The notes: a model not told the origin generated them from the letters alone. A stretch of DNA of 64,000 nt from Egibacteraceae bacterium (GCA_030447925.1 JAUJNX010000006.1:175623-239622); one strand, 5' to 3'; positions 35,268 through 45,273 are shown, numbered from the stretch's first letter. Numbers and translations: made by a program.

Positions 35268-36233
35268 TCACGGGCGTCGGGTCAGGGGCGCGCCCGCGAC
35301 CTCGGTGAACAGGGCCTGCCAGTCGCGGGTGAAGCGCTCGATGCCGAAGCGCTCGCGGGCCGTCTCGCGGGCGGCGGCGCCCAGCTTGGCGGCCAGCTCG
35401 TGGTCGTCCAGCAGCGCGCGCATGGCCTCGACGAGCCGCCGGGGGTCGGTGTCGGCGTAACCGTTGACCCCGTCCTGCACGACGGTCGCCAGCTCCGTGG
35501 TCGCCAGCCCGACGATGGGCATGCCGAGCAGCATCGCCTCGCAGATCGCCAGGCCCAGCGAGGTGTAGCGGATGGGGGTGAAGAAGAAGCGGTACGGCGC
35601 GGAGAACGCCGGCAGGTCCGGCAGCGGGATCTCCCCGATCCCGCCCGCCTCCTGGGCGAACATGCCGACCAGGTCAAGCGGGACGTCCTGGCGCACCCGG
35701 GCGAACACGTCCGCGCCGAGCCGGCGACCGCGCCGCGCCAGCCCGTTGACCACGACCAGGCCGCGCTCGCGCTCGCCGGTCCAGCGCACGTCGGCGGGGA
35801 CGGTCACCCCGTGCTCGATCACGCGCACGGGCGTCCGCCCGCTGTCCCACATGAGCGCGTTGAACGGCGTGACGTGGACGATCAGCGCCGCGGGATCGTC
35901 GACCGGGTGCTGGGTGTCGGTGGGGGAGCTGCGGGGCGGGTCGTGCTCCAGGTGGAGCTGGGGCAGGCGCAGCTGGGCGGGCGAGCAGATCTCGTGGCGG
36001 TCGACCTCCCAGTTGCGCACCGACTGGGTGAGCACGACGTCGATCTGCTCGCGGGCGACGTCGGCGGCGGGGACCTCGACGACCGACGCCGGCCACGGGA
36101 ACGACCCGCCCCGCCCGCCGTAGCCCTCGGGCCGGCCCTCCTTGACGGGCAGGACCAACTCGTAGGGCCCCTGCGCCAGGTACCACAGGTAGCTGCCGTG
36201 CACGTGCCAGGTGAGGATGCGCAGGGGGCGCAC
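35268..36233 (-). CDS. Glycosyltransferase family 4 (GT4-like)
   Basis: 321 aa from GTG at 36233, two bases after the GT9 stop. N-terminus LRILTWHVHGSYLWYLAQGP is characteristic of a group of actinobacterial and proteobacterial glycosyltransferases. C-terminus: YRFFFTPIRYTSLGLAICEA (the E-x7-E-like donor site with SLGLAICEAM), MPIVGLATTELATVVQDGVN. Shorter than normal GT4 proteins because the N-terminal domain is reduced. Donor unknown. Confidence 0.82.
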   Translation of the reverse strand: MRPLRILTWHVHGSYLWYLAQGPYELVLPVKEGRPEGYGGRGGSFPWPASVVEVPAADVAREQIDVVLTQSVRNWEVDRHEICSPAQLRLPQLHLEHDPPRSSPTDTQHPVDDPAALIVHVTPFNALMWDSGRTPVRVIEHGVTVPADVRWTGERERGLVVVNGLARRGRRLGADVFARVRQDVPLDLVGMFAQEAGGIGEIPLPDLPAFSAPYRFFFTPIRYTSLGLAICEAMLLGMPIVGLATTELATVVQDGVNGYADTDPRRLVEAMRALLDDHELAAKLGAAARETARERFGIERFTRDWQALFTEVAGAPLTRRP

Positions 36234-36235
36234 GG

Positions 36236-37309
36236 TCAGGCCCCGGGGCGCAGGAGGTCCAGCGCCGCGTCGACGACCATGCCGGGCGCGATGTCCAGGC
36301 ACTCCATCTGGTACGGGCAGGCGAACGCGCGGCACGGCGAGCAGGCGGTCGGCCGGCGCAGCAGCCGCAGGGGCGCGGTGCGGGGCGCGAACTCGGCCTC
36401 CAGCTCCGTGCCCGCGAACAGCGCCACCGTCGGCCGCGCGAAGGCGTCGGCGAGGTGCAGCGGCCCGGAGTTGTTGGTCACCACGACCGCGGCCCCGGCG
36501 ATCACCGCCGCCAGCTCGGCCAGGTCGGTCTTGCCGGCGACCGAGACGACGTCGGGGGACGCGGCGGCGGCCACCACCTGGTCGGCCAGCGGGGCCTCGC
36601 GCGCGCTGCCGACGACCACCGCGGTCATCCCCGCCCCGGCCGCGATGCCCGCCGCGGCGGCGCCGAAGCGCGCCGGGTCCCAGCGGCGCGACGGGCAGCT
36701 GGCCCCGGGCGCCACCACGGCGTAGCGGTCCCCGGCCCCCACCCCGTCGAGCAGCCCGCGCGCGGCGATCGCGGCGCCGGCGGGCACGGCCAGCTCCAGC
36801 TGCGGCCCCGCCGGGGCGATCCCCAGCCCCGCCAGCAGCGCGAGAGTGCGGTCGGCCTGGTGCCCGCCGGGGGCGGGCGGCGTGACGGGGTGCGACAGCA
36901 CCCCGCCCGCGAAGTCCGGGGACAGCGCCGCGCGGATGGGGATGCCTGCGAGGTAGCAGGCGTAGGCGGGCGGGTGGGGCGACTGGGAGAAGCTCGTGGC
37001 GATGACGGCGGCGTCGTAGGCGCCGGCCGCGAGGTCGTCCACCGCCGCGCGCTCGCGCGCGGGGTCGAACGGCAGCGCGCCCGACGCGTCCTGCCACAGC
37101 GCCCGCAGCGTCCGGACCTCGTCCACAGCGGGCAGCAGCGGCGCGACGTGCGCGCCGGCCGGCGACGCCAGCAGCGTGATGTGGGCGTCGGGCAGCGCGC
37201 GGCGCAGGGCCCGCAGCGCCGGGGTCTGGAGGACCACGTCGCCGACGTTGTCCAGGCGCACCACGAGCACCCGCCGCGCACCGTCCAGGGCGCCCGCCCG
37301 CGCCGTCAC
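36236..37309 (-). CDS. Glycosyltransferase family 9 (heptosyltransferase-like)
   Basis: 357 aa from GTG at 37309 (GTGA with the GT2 gene). VLVVRLDNVGDVVLQTPALR at the start (GD acceptor base), VAPGASCPSRRWDPARFGAA and VVTNNSGPLHLADAFARPTV (nucleotide-heptose binding), then a Cys-rich end (RRPTACSPCRAFACPYQMEC). Second GT9 of the operon. With HldE at the operon head it suggests transfer of heptose from ADP-heptose. Confidence 0.9.
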   Translation of the reverse strand: MTARAGALDGARRVLVVRLDNVGDVVLQTPALRALRRALPDAHITLLASPAGAHVAPLLPAVDEVRTLRALWQDASGALPFDPARERAAVDDLAAGAYDAAVIATSFSQSPHPPAYACYLAGIPIRAALSPDFAGGVLSHPVTPPAPGGHQADRTLALLAGLGIAPAGPQLELAVPAGAAIAARGLLDGVGAGDRYAVVAPGASCPSRRWDPARFGAAAAGIAAGAGMTAVVVGSAREAPLADQVVAAAASPDVVSVAGKTDLAELAAVIAGAAVVVTNNSGPLHLADAFARPTVALFAGTELEAEFAPRTAPLRLLRRPTACSPCRAFACPYQMECLDIAPGMVVDAALDLLRPGA

Positions 37310-38124
37310 AGCGGGAGCACCTGGGGGGCGTCGACGGTGCGCACCGGCACGGTGGTAGGCAGCTCCTGGTGGTAGACGCCCGACGGGAGGACCCCGCAGC
37401 CGCCGGCCCGGGCGATGACGCGGAGCTGGGCCAGCACGTCCTCGCCGGCGTGGTCGGTCGGCAGCGCCCGCCAGAAGGAGAACCCGCCGACGTCGAGCAG
37501 CACCTGGCGGTCGTAGAGGGCGCACCCGCCGCTCCAGGCCAGCTTGTAGACGACCGGGTCCGCGTCGGTCGCGCCCAGGTCGCGGGCCGCGTGGTACAGG
37601 TTGGCGGCGTTGTGGAGCCGGTAGCGCTCCCACTCCCGCGTGCCGGGCGCGATCGTCTCCGGCGTGACGGCGCCCTCCCAGCGCTCCAGCACCTGCTCGT
37701 GGGGCCGCACGTCGCCCGCGTGGCTGAGCCCGATGACGCCGGCGCCGACCAGCCCGGCGCCGCGCGCCAGCAGGACGCGGACCATGCGCGCCACGACGTC
37801 GGGCTCCAGGACCAGGTCGTCGTCCAGGAACAGGACGTAGGGCGCGGTGGCCTGCTCCAGCAGGTACTGGCGCTGCTCGGCCAGCCCGCGCCGGGGCAGG
37901 TGGCGGTGGAAGCCCACCGGGATGCCCCGCGCCCGCAGCACGCGCATGACGGCCTGCACGGTGCCGTCGCTGCGGGTGCGGTCGTCCTCGGTCTGGTCGG
38001 ACACCACGACCCGCAGGGACCGGTAGCTCTGGGCCATGACGCTGGTCAGCGTCACCGCCAGCGCGGCCGGCCGGTTGTAGGTGGGGATGAGGACGTCGAC
38101 CGGCGGGGTCCTGGCCGCGCTCAC
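37306..38124 (-). CDS. Glycosyltransferase family 2
   Basis: 272 aa from GTG at 38124 (GTGA with hldE). GT-A fold: VDVLIPTYNRPAALAVTLTS, VVVSDQTED, the metal-binding DDD in YVLFLDDDLVLEPDVVARM and the acceptor-side WSGGCALYDRQVLLDVGGF. The upstream in-frame extension is antisense-like and was excluded. Inverting transferase in the cytosol, acceptor unknown. Confidence 0.88.
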   Translation of the reverse strand: MSAARTPPVDVLIPTYNRPAALAVTLTSVMAQSYRSLRVVVSDQTEDDRTRSDGTVQAVMRVLRARGIPVGFHRHLPRRGLAEQRQYLLEQATAPYVLFLDDDLVLEPDVVARMVRVLLARGAGLVGAGVIGLSHAGDVRPHEQVLERWEGAVTPETIAPGTREWERYRLHNAANLYHAARDLGATDADPVVYKLAWSGGCALYDRQVLLDVGGFSFWRALPTDHAGEDVLAQLRVIARAGGCGVLPSGVYHQELPTTVPVRTVDAPQVLPL

Positions 38125-39650
38125 GACCCCACCACCGGCGCCGGCTCCTCCACCGTGAGGTCGATCGCGGTGATGCGCTCGATGATCCCGGTGGTGGACC
38201 GGTCCTCCAGGTACTCCAGGATCTCCACCGTCCCGCCCAGCGACTCGACCAGGGGCGCCTCCGGCAGGGTGTCGCGGGTGTAGTCCCCGCCCTTGACGTA
38301 GACGTCGGGGCGGGCCGCGCGCGGGAGCTCGACGGGGGAGTCGTGGTCGAACGCGACGACGTGGTCCACGCACGACAGGGCGGCGAGGACCTCGAGGCGG
38401 TCCTCCAGCGGGTTGATGGGCCGGGCCGGGCCCTTGAGGCGGGCGACGCTGGCGTCCGCGTTGACCGCCACGACGAGCACGTCGCCGAGCGCCTTGGCCC
38501 GGCTGAGGTAGGTGACGTGGCCGCGGTGGAGGATGTCGAAGCAGCCGTTGGTGAAGACCAGCCGCCGCCCGGCGAGGCGGTGGGTGCGGGCCAGGCCGGT
38601 CAGCGCGGCCGCGTCGGCGACGCGCTTCACCGCCGCGGGGTCGTCCTCGCACAGCTCCGCGGCGGTGCACACCGCCGTGCCCGGCTTGCGCACGACCACC
38701 CCCGCGGCCGCCGAGGCGAGCTCCGCCGACGGCACCGTCCCCGCCCCCGCCGCCAGCGCCAGGGTCAGCGCCGCCACGTAGGTGTCGCCGCAGCCGGTCG
38801 CCTGCGGGCGCTCCACCGGCACGGCGTAGGTCCGGTAGGCGGGCTGGCCGCGCTCCAGGACGACCGCGCCGTCGGTGTCCAGGGTGACCGACGCCATCGC
38901 GGCGCCGGTGCGGTCGAGCAGGCGCTGGCCGTGCTCGACGACCGCGGCCGCGCGGTCGACCACGTTGCGGACCTCCGCGGAGGGCCGGCCGGGCGGCTCC
39001 ACGACGGGGAGGCCCAGCAGCCGCGCGGCCTCGGTGTAGTTGGGCTTCACCGCGGTCGGGCGCAGGCTGCGCCAGGCGGCCGGGGAGCGGGCGTCCACGG
39101 TGCACGCGCGCACGTCCTCGGCGCGCCAGCGGGCCAGCGCCCGCAGCACGGCGGGGGCGCGGACGCCGCCCTCATAGTCCGACACGACCAGCGCGTCCGC
39201 GTGGGCCAGCGCGGCGCGGACGGCCGCGGCGAGCTGCGCCTCGTCCTCGCCCTCCAGCACGTCGGTGGTGCCCTGGTCGAAGCGCAGGAGCAGCTGGCCG
39301 GCGGCGGTGAGGCGGTGCTTGGCCATGGTGCGGCGCGCGCCGGAGCGGATCACCCCGTCGGTGTCGACCCCGGCGGCGGCGGTGGCGTCGCGCAGCGCGC
39401 GGCCCTCCTCGTCGTCCCCGACGACCGCGAGCAGGCGCACCTGCGCGCCCAGGGCGGCGAGGTTGATCGCGGTGTTGGCCGCGCCGCCGGGCACGTCGAG
39501 GCGCTCGTCGAGGTCCAGGACCGGGACCGGCGCCTCCCGCGACAGCCGGGTCGAGCGCCCGTGGAGCCAGCGGTCGAGGATCGCGTCCCCCACGACGACG
39601 ACCCGCAGTCCCGCGAACGCGCCGACGACACGGCGCAGGCTGGCTTCCAC
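38121..39650 (-). CDS. hldE: Bifunctional heptose-7-phosphate kinase / heptose-1-phosphate adenylyltransferase
   Basis: 509 aa from GTG at 39650 (AGGAGG four bases ahead; the longer frame to 39764 is not needed). Residues 1-320: PfkB-type kinase with GGAANTA at 55-61 and [11 protein letters not shown] as the anion hole/base (GCGDT for the usual GAGDT). Residues 350-509: cytidylyltransferase-like domain, [14 protein letters not shown] with HRGH at 375-378, then [14 protein letters not shown]. It makes ADP-D-glycero-D-manno-heptose precursors. First gene of the glycan operon; gmhA, gmhB and hldD are not in this window. Confidence 0.92.
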   Translation of the reverse strand: MEASLRRVVGAFAGLRVVVVGDAILDRWLHGRSTRLSREAPVPVLDLDERLDVPGGAANTAINLAALGAQVRLLAVVGDDEEGRALRDATAAAGVDTDGVIRSGARRTMAKHRLTAAGQLLLRFDQGTTDVLEGEDEAQLAAAVRAALAHADALVVSDYEGGVRAPAVLRALARWRAEDVRACTVDARSPAAWRSLRPTAVKPNYTEAARLLGLPVVEPPGRPSAEVRNVVDRAAAVVEHGQRLLDRTGAAMASVTLDTDGAVVLERGQPAYRTYAVPVERPQATGCGDTYVAALTLALAAGAGTVPSAELASAAAGVVVRKPGTAVCTAAELCEDDPAAVKRVADAAALTGLARTHRLAGRRLVFTNGCFDILHRGHVTYLSRAKALGDVLVVAVNADASVARLKGPARPINPLEDRLEVLAALSCVDHVVAFDHDSPVELPRAARPDVYVKGGDYTRDTLPEAPLVESLGGTVEILEYLEDRSTTGIIERITAIDLTVEEPAPVVGS

Positions 39651-39724
39651 GCATCCTCCTGTGCTCCGTTGCACCTCGAGTAGTGCGGTGCTGCGAGTGC
39701 GGTCGTACCCCAACCTGTTGCCCC

Positions 39725-39750
39725 GCGGGAGGAGAAGCAACTCCTCCCGC
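39725..39750. repeat. Perfect inverted repeat between hldE and uvrB
   Basis: GCGGGAGGAG (39725-39734), loop AAGCAA, CTCCTCCCGC (39741-39750): a perfect 10-bp stem with six-base loop, 75 bases upstream of the hldE start on its own strand. No U-run. Could be a leader hairpin of the glycan operon or a protein-binding site. Confidence 0.6.
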
Positions 39751-39830
39751 TGCCGTCCGCCCACTGACCGTATGGACAGGGGCGCCGGGCAAGGTAGCGC
39801 AAGGTACGCGATCCGCTCCGCAACCGGGAC

Positions 39831-39853
39831 CTGTCACAGGCCGGACCTACGAT
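39831..39853 (+). promoter_or_regulatory. Damage-type promoter of uvrB
   Basis: CTGTCACAG (39831-39839), 8 bases, -10 TACGAT (39848-39853), seven bases before the uvrB ATG, implying a leaderless message. Same arrangement as uvrA and the DUF222 gene. Confidence 0.55.
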
Positions 39854-39859
39854 GGGCCG

Positions 39860-41902
39860 ATGCCCAAGTTCCAGGTCGTCAGCGACTACGAGCCCGCGGG
39901 TGACCAGCCCAGGGCCATCGAGGGCATCGCCGACGCGGTGCTGCGCGGCGAGTCCGACGTCGTCCTGCTGGGCGTCACCGGGTCGGGCAAGACCTTCACC
40001 GCGTCCAAGATCATCGAGCGCGTGCAGAAGCCCACGCTGGTGCTGGCGCCGAACAAGACGCTCGCCGCCCAGCTGGCCAACGAGTTCCGGGAGTTCTTCC
40101 CCGGCAACGCGGTCGAGTACTTCGTCAGCTACTACGACTACTACCAGCCGGAGGCGTACGTCCCGTCCTCCGACACCTACATCGAGAAGGACTCCTCGCT
40201 GAACGAGGAGGTCGAGCGGCTGCGCCACCGGGCCACCTCGGCGCTGCTGTCCCGGCGCGACGTGCTCATCGTCGCCAGCGTCTCGTGCATCTTCGGCCTG
40301 GGATCGCCGGAGGAGTACCAGCACCACCTGCTCGTGCTGAAGCGCGGTGACGAGGCCGGGCTGGACCGCACGCTGCGGCGGCTGGTCGACCTGCAGTACG
40401 AGCGCAACGACCTCAACTTCACGCGCGGGCGCTTCCGCGTGCGCGGGGACACGCTGGAGGTCTTCCCCGCCGACGCCGAGATCGCCTACCGCGTCGAGTT
40501 CTTCGGCGACGACATCGACCGCATCACCCGCCTGGACCCGCTCACGGGCGAGGTCCTCGCGGAGCTCGACGAGGTTCTGGTCTTCCCCAACTCCCACTAC
40601 GTCACGTCGCCGGAGCGCATGGCCAAGGCGATCGAGACCATCCAGGTGGAGCTGGCGGAGCGCCTCGCGGAGCTGGAGCGCCAGGACAAGCTGCTGGAGG
40701 CCCAGCGCCTGCGCATGCGCACCAACTACGACCTGGAGATGATGCGCGAGATCGGGTTCTGCAACGGCATCGAGAACTACTCGCGCCACATCGACGGCCG
40801 GGCGCCGGGGGAGACCCCCAACACCCTGCTCAGCTTCTTCCCCGACGACTTCCTGCTGATCGTCGACGAGTCCCACGTGACCATCCCGCAGGTCGGCGGG
40901 ATGCACGAGGGCGACCGGTCGCGCAAGCAGACCCTGGTCGACTACGGGTTCCGCCTGCCCAGCGCGCTGGACAACCGGCCGCTGCGGTTCGAGGAGTTCC
41001 GCGCGCAGGTGCCCCAGACGGTGCACGTGTCGGCCACGCCCGGGCCGTTCGAGCGGCGGGTGGCCACCACGGTCGTGGAGCAGGTGATCCGCCCGACCGG
41101 CCTGGTCGACCCGGAGGTCGTCGTCCGGCCCACGCGCGGGCAGATCGACGACCTGATCGCGGAGATCCGGGCGCGCACGGAGCTGGACGAGCGCGTCCTG
41201 GTCACCACCCTGACCAAGAAGATGGCGGAGGACCTGACCGACTACCTGCTGGAGTCGGGCATCCGCGTGCGCTACCTGCACTCCGAGATCGACACGGTCC
41301 AGCGCATCGAGATCCTGCGCGAGCTGCGCCTCGGCGAGTTCGACTGCGTCGTCGGCATCAACCTGCTGCGGGAGGGCCTGGACCTGCCCGAGGTGTCGCT
41401 CGTCGCGATCCTCGACGCGGACAAGGAGGGCTTCCTGCGCAGCGAGACGTCGCTGGTGCAGACGATCGGCCGCGCGGCCCGCAACGTGAACGGCCGCGTG
41501 GTCATGTACGCCGACACGCTGACCGACTCGATGCAGCGCGCCATCGACGAGACCAACCGGCGCCGCCAGCTGCAGGTCCGCTACAACACCGAGCACGGCA
41601 TCGACCCGCAGAGCATCCGCAAGAAGGTCGGCGACATCATCCAGATGGCGCGCGCCGCGGAGGCGGGCCGGCCCTACGCCGCGACGCCGAACCTGCGGCG
41701 CAGCCGGCGCGGGCGGGCCGGCGCCGACGTGCCCGACGTCAGCCAGCTCCCGCAGGACGACCTCGCCAAGCTCATCCAGTCGCTCAGCGACGAGATGAAC
41801 GAGGCCGCCGCGGACCTGCGCTTCGAGTACGCCGCCCGCCTCCGCGACGAGGTCACCGAGCTCAAGCGCGAGCTCCGCGGCATGCAGGAGGCCCTCCGCT
41901 AG
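39860..41902 (+). CDS. uvrB: Excinuclease ABC subunit B
   Basis: 680 aa from ATG at 39860. P-loop [13 protein letters not shown] near residue 40, the damage-probing beta-hairpin [16 protein letters not shown], the DESHV helicase motif in [13 protein letters not shown], domain 3 motif [20 protein letters not shown], and a C-terminal UVR motif ([20 protein letters not shown]) that binds UvrC. ATP-dependent damage verification in nucleotide excision repair. The upstream 180-base extension in frame is not coding. Confidence 0.97.
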   Translation: MPKFQVVSDYEPAGDQPRAIEGIADAVLRGESDVVLLGVTGSGKTFTASKIIERVQKPTLVLAPNKTLAAQLANEFREFFPGNAVEYFVSYYDYYQPEAYVPSSDTYIEKDSSLNEEVERLRHRATSALLSRRDVLIVASVSCIFGLGSPEEYQHHLLVLKRGDEAGLDRTLRRLVDLQYERNDLNFTRGRFRVRGDTLEVFPADAEIAYRVEFFGDDIDRITRLDPLTGEVLAELDEVLVFPNSHYVTSPERMAKAIETIQVELAERLAELERQDKLLEAQRLRMRTNYDLEMMREIGFCNGIENYSRHIDGRAPGETPNTLLSFFPDDFLLIVDESHVTIPQVGGMHEGDRSRKQTLVDYGFRLPSALDNRPLRFEEFRAQVPQTVHVSATPGPFERRVATTVVEQVIRPTGLVDPEVVVRPTRGQIDDLIAEIRARTELDERVLVTTLTKKMAEDLTDYLLESGIRVRYLHSEIDTVQRIEILRELRLGEFDCVVGINLLREGLDLPEVSLVAILDADKEGFLRSETSLVQTIGRAARNVNGRVVMYADTLTDSMQRAIDETNRRRQLQVRYNTEHGIDPQSIRKKVGDIIQMARAAEAGRPYAATPNLRRSRRGRAGADVPDVSQLPQDDLAKLIQSLSDEMNEAAADLRFEYAARLRDEVTELKRELRGMQEALR

Positions 41903-41908
41903 CGCACC

Positions 41909-41937
41909 CGGGCGGGGGGGGGGCCGGGGGTGGGGGC
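41909..41937 (+). other. G-rich tract downstream of uvrB
   Basis: G-runs at 41910-41912, 41914-41923, 41926-41930 and 41932-41936 fit a potential G-quadruplex on the plus strand, followed by a GGCCGGCCGGCCGG palindrome. It sits between convergent uvrB and the glycosidase gene and could act in termination or be a sequencing weak spot. Confidence 0.35.
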
Positions 41938-41954
41938 CGGCCGGCCGGTCGGGG

Positions 41955-44492
41955 TCAGCGGCTGGTGACGGTGAGGGTGTGCTCGCCGCGGGCGGGGGCC
42001 CGGACCAGCACCTCGAGGCCGCGGTTGGTCGACCGCGTCTGGTAGCGGGCCGCCTCACCGTCGAGGAGGACCTCGCCGACGGCGGCGTCGGCCGGCAGCA
42101 CGTGGCCCAGGGTCAGCGAGCGCACGCCGGTGGCGCCGTCCAGGCGGGCCGTGACGGTGTGCTCGCCACCATCGCGGGTGACGGCGACCGCGACCTCGCC
42201 GCCGCCGATGGCGATCGCCTCGCCGGACAGCCCGGGCTGGCCCTCCGGCACCTGCGGGACGACCTCCAACTGGCCGCGCCCCAGGTGCGGGCGGACGCCC
42301 AGCTGCTGGTGGACCACGGGCCAGACCGTCCCGTAGGCGCCCCAGGCCTGGAGCACCATGGCGCGCTCGGTGAACAGGCGGTCGATGGATCCGCCGGGGG
42401 AGTAGTCCGGCGACGGGGCGATCTCGGGCATGGCGCCGGGCTGCTCGTCGGGCTCCAGCTGGAGCCGCGCGTTCGCGGTGGTCCAGCGCTGCTGCTGGTC
42501 CTCGCCCATGCGGCCGTAGTTGCCCTCGGCGACCGCGATGATCGAGGTGTTGAGGGTGTAGATGTTCTCCTCGTCCGGGACCTCCGACTCGGCGGGGTCA
42601 CAGCCCTCGCGGCCGGTGTGGAACATCCCGTACTCGTCGCCGTAGCACTCGGTCTCGCGCAGGGCGAGGGCCGCCTGGCCCTGCTCGCGGGTGGCCAGCC
42701 CGCCGCGCGCCCGCCCCACCGGCGGCTGCAACTCGACCTCCATCGGCGTGGCGCCGATCCAGTGGCGCTGCTGGATCTTCTCGTCGTCCTCGCCCAGGGA
42801 GTCGGCGTGCTGGGGGATCTCCGGCATCCACCAGGCGTCGGAGAACCGCGACTGCAGGTCCGCGGCCCGGGCCGAGGCCCGCGCGGCGGTCGCCCAGTCG
42901 CGCTGCGCCCGCGCCATGTCGGCGAGGTCCCACAGCCCGCGGATGGTGTAGACGGTGTTGTCCAGCTTCTCCGGGCCCATGCCCTCGCGCTCGACGTTGC
43001 CGAGGCCCTCGGGCCAGCCGTCGCCGTCGTCGTCGAGCTCGCGGAAGATGTAGTCCATGTTCGACTTCGAGAAGTCGTACATCTCGTCCAGCCAGGCGTC
43101 GTCGCCCGTCCAGCGCCAGATCAGCGCGACGGCGCTGGGGAACTTCGCGGTCTCGTCGGTGTTGCCCGGGTCGGCATTGGACCCGAAGAACACCGAGCCG
43201 TCCTGGATGACCTCGTGGACGACCTTCCCGCTGCCCTGGTTGTCGATCAGGCTGGCGTCGCGCAGCGCGCGCAGGTGGTCCTTGATCGGCTCGAACTGGC
43301 CGACCGCCACGCTGGCGAAGGCGGTGTACTCGCCGTCGGTGGCGAACAGCCACGGGTAGTCGGGGAAGCCGGCGCCCAGGAAGCGGATGCGCTCCAGCTC
43401 GCCCTCCGGCGGCGGGTAGTTCTTGCCGGCATTGGTCTCGCGCAGCTCCAGGTCCTCGACCACCTGGACGGAGTCGGCGAGGTTCTGCTTGCTCCAGTCG
43501 ATGGCCTCGGCGAGGTCGGGGTCGCCGGGCAGGTCCAGGCGGGTCCGCGCCGCGAGGGCCTCGCGGTCGGCGACCTTGGCGTCCAGCAGGGCCTGCGGGT
43601 CGGCGAGCACCGCGTCGGCGGTGGCGTGGGCCTCGGCGGCGCCCGCCTCGGACCCGGCGACCGCGAACCACACGGTGGTGGAGCCGCCCGCGGGGACCTC
43701 GACCTGGTAGGACAGGCGCCCGCCGGCGCCCCGGCCGTAGGCGGTGTCGTCGCAGCGCGGCGGCTGCGGCGGCGCGTCGGGCCCGCTGGCGGGGCAGATC
43801 ACGGGCGGCTCCTGTGGCCCGCGGTAGTCGTCGCCGGTGCCCGTGCGGGCCGGCTCCAGGGTCGAGCCGACGACCGCCGCCCAGTCGTGGGGCAGGGCGT
43901 TGGGGACCGGCGGGGTGCCCTGCTCGGTGAAGGCCAGGCGCCCGCGCTCGGCGGCCACCGCGTCCTGCAGGTTGAAGTCCAGCTGCGACGGGTTGGTCTC
44001 GCCCCAGGGGTAGATGCCCATGAGCTCGGAGTGGGCGTCCACGTCCAGCGTCAGGGACTGGGCGGCGTCGGCGGTCAGCTCGAGGCCGACCAGGACGGCG
44101 CGGTGCCCGTCGGGGGCGAACTCGGTGCGGCGGACGGTGAGGCCCTCGCGGCCCGGCAGGTCCAGCACGACGTGGCCGTAGCCGCTGGTGAAGCGCTCCG
44201 CCGGCCCGACCCACTCGCCGTCGATACCGAACCACAGGCCGTCGAGCAGCTTGATCGCGCCCGACCAGAACCCGCCCATCTCGCCGCGGGTGTGGAAGCC
44301 CATGGCGGGGAAGCGACCGTCCTGGGTGCCCACGACGTAGGCGCGGTCGCCGATGGCGACGTAGCGGCGGTCCGCCAGCCGGTCCTCGACGGACAGGGTC
44401 GGCGGGCCCTCGTCCGGTTCCTGCGGCGCCGCGGGTGCGGCCACGCCCATGACCATGGTGAACGCCAGCACGGCAACGACGACCCTGCGCAT
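41955..44492 (-). CDS. Secreted glycogen-debranching-like glycosidase (six-hairpin)
   Basis: 845 aa from ATG at 44492 (GGGAG six bases ahead). Sec signal peptide at residues 1-23 (VVAVLAFTMVMGVAAPAAP). N-terminal beta-sandwich domain to about residue 300. Central (alpha/alpha)6 barrel with GFPDYPWLFATDGEYTAF, DETAKFPSAVALIWRWTGDD and EKLDNTVYTIRGLWDLADMA, as in amylo-alpha-1,6-glucosidase/glycogen-debranching GH families, and a C-terminal beta domain (TARLDGATGVRSLTL). Probably acts on an extracellular alpha-glucan. Monocistronic, convergent to uvrB. Confidence 0.78.
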   Translation of the reverse strand: MRRVVVAVLAFTMVMGVAAPAAPQEPDEGPPTLSVEDRLADRRYVAIGDRAYVVGTQDGRFPAMGFHTRGEMGGFWSGAIKLLDGLWFGIDGEWVGPAERFTSGYGHVVLDLPGREGLTVRRTEFAPDGHRAVLVGLELTADAAQSLTLDVDAHSELMGIYPWGETNPSQLDFNLQDAVAAERGRLAFTEQGTPPVPNALPHDWAAVVGSTLEPARTGTGDDYRGPQEPPVICPASGPDAPPQPPRCDDTAYGRGAGGRLSYQVEVPAGGSTTVWFAVAGSEAGAAEAHATADAVLADPQALLDAKVADREALAARTRLDLPGDPDLAEAIDWSKQNLADSVQVVEDLELRETNAGKNYPPPEGELERIRFLGAGFPDYPWLFATDGEYTAFASVAVGQFEPIKDHLRALRDASLIDNQGSGKVVHEVIQDGSVFFGSNADPGNTDETAKFPSAVALIWRWTGDDAWLDEMYDFSKSNMDYIFRELDDDGDGWPEGLGNVEREGMGPEKLDNTVYTIRGLWDLADMARAQRDWATAARASARAADLQSRFSDAWWMPEIPQHADSLGEDDEKIQQRHWIGATPMEVELQPPVGRARGGLATREQGQAALALRETECYGDEYGMFHTGREGCDPAESEVPDEENIYTLNTSIIAVAEGNYGRMGEDQQQRWTTANARLQLEPDEQPGAMPEIAPSPDYSPGGSIDRLFTERAMVLQAWGAYGTVWPVVHQQLGVRPHLGRGQLEVVPQVPEGQPGLSGEAIAIGGGEVAVAVTRDGGEHTVTARLDGATGVRSLTLGHVLPADAAVGEVLLDGEAARYQTRSTNRGLEVLVRAPARGEHTLTVTSR

Positions 44493-44578
44493 CGGCTCCC
44501 TCTCGCCCTCGCACCCCCGGACGTCCGTCACGTTGTCCGGGTACCTCCCACCTGTCAAGGGTCGGGAGGGCGCGGCGG

Positions 44579-45214
44579 TCACCAGCCGCGCGCCGCCCAG
44601 TCGTCCAGCGCGGGGCGCTCCGCGCCGATGGTCGTGCCCGCGCCGTGGCCGGGGTGGACCCGGGTGGCGTCGTCGAGGACGAACAGCCGCTCGCGCAGGG
44701 AGCGCATGATCGTCGGGAAGTCCCCGCCGGGGTAGCGCGTGGCGCCCGGGCCCCCCGGGAACAGGGTGTCGCCGGAGAACAGGTCGGTGGCGCCGAGCAG
44801 CACGCACGTCGACCCGGGGGTGTGGCCGGGGGTGTGGAGCAACTCGACCTCGGCGCCGCCGAAGGCGATGCGCTCGCGGTCGACCAGGGCCACGTCGGCG
44901 GCGCGGGGGACGCGGTCGGCGTCGGCGGGGTGCAGGTAGGTGGGCGCCCCCGTGGCGTCGGCGACGGCGTCCAGCGCCTGCCAGTGGTCGTCGTGGCCGT
45001 GGGTGGTGACGATCGCGGCCAGGGCCCGGTCCCCGATCAGGTCCAGGATCCGGTCGGCCTCCGCGGCCGCGTCGATCAGGACCGCGATCCGGGTCGCGGT
45101 CTCGGTGAGCAGGTAGACGTTGTTGTCCATCGGCCCGACCGACAGCGCGTGGACCTCGACCACCGCGCCGCCCGGCAGCCGCACCTCGGAGCTGGAATAC
45201 CCGTCGCTGGTCAT
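44579..45214 (-). CDS. MBL-fold metallo-hydrolase (glyoxalase II-like)
   Basis: 211 aa, ATG. Metal motif THGHDDH near residue 69 (the HxHxDH signature), then [14 protein letters not shown] and the [11 protein letters not shown] bridging Asp. Substrates of the family are thioesters such as hydroxyacyl-thiols. The protein is compact, with no C-terminal domain typical of true glyoxalase II. Divergent from uvrA with 127 bases between. Confidence 0.9.
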   Translation of the reverse strand: MTSDGYSSSEVRLPGGAVVEVHALSVGPMDNNVYLLTETATRIAVLIDAAAEADRILDLIGDRALAAIVTTHGHDDHWQALDAVADATGAPTYLHPADADRVPRAADVALVDRERIAFGGAEVELLHTPGHTPGSTCVLLGATDLFSGDTLFPGGPGATRYPGGDFPTIMRSLRERLFVLDDATRVHPGHGAGTTIGAERPALDDWAARGW

Positions 45215-45250
45215 GCGCTGCAGCGTAGAGGGGGCGGGTGCGGCCCTGAC

Positions 45251-45273
45251 CTGTCACACCCGCTCGGTAGACT
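45251..45273 (+). promoter_or_regulatory. Damage-type promoter of uvrA
   Basis: CTGTCACAC (45251-45259), 8 bases, -10 TAGACT (45268-45273); start near 45280 and a ~60-base leader. The distance from the TGTC core to TAnnnT equals that of the PafBC/RecA-independent consensus (TTGTCRGTG-N8-TAnnnT), with differences in the right half of the upstream box. Confidence 0.6.
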
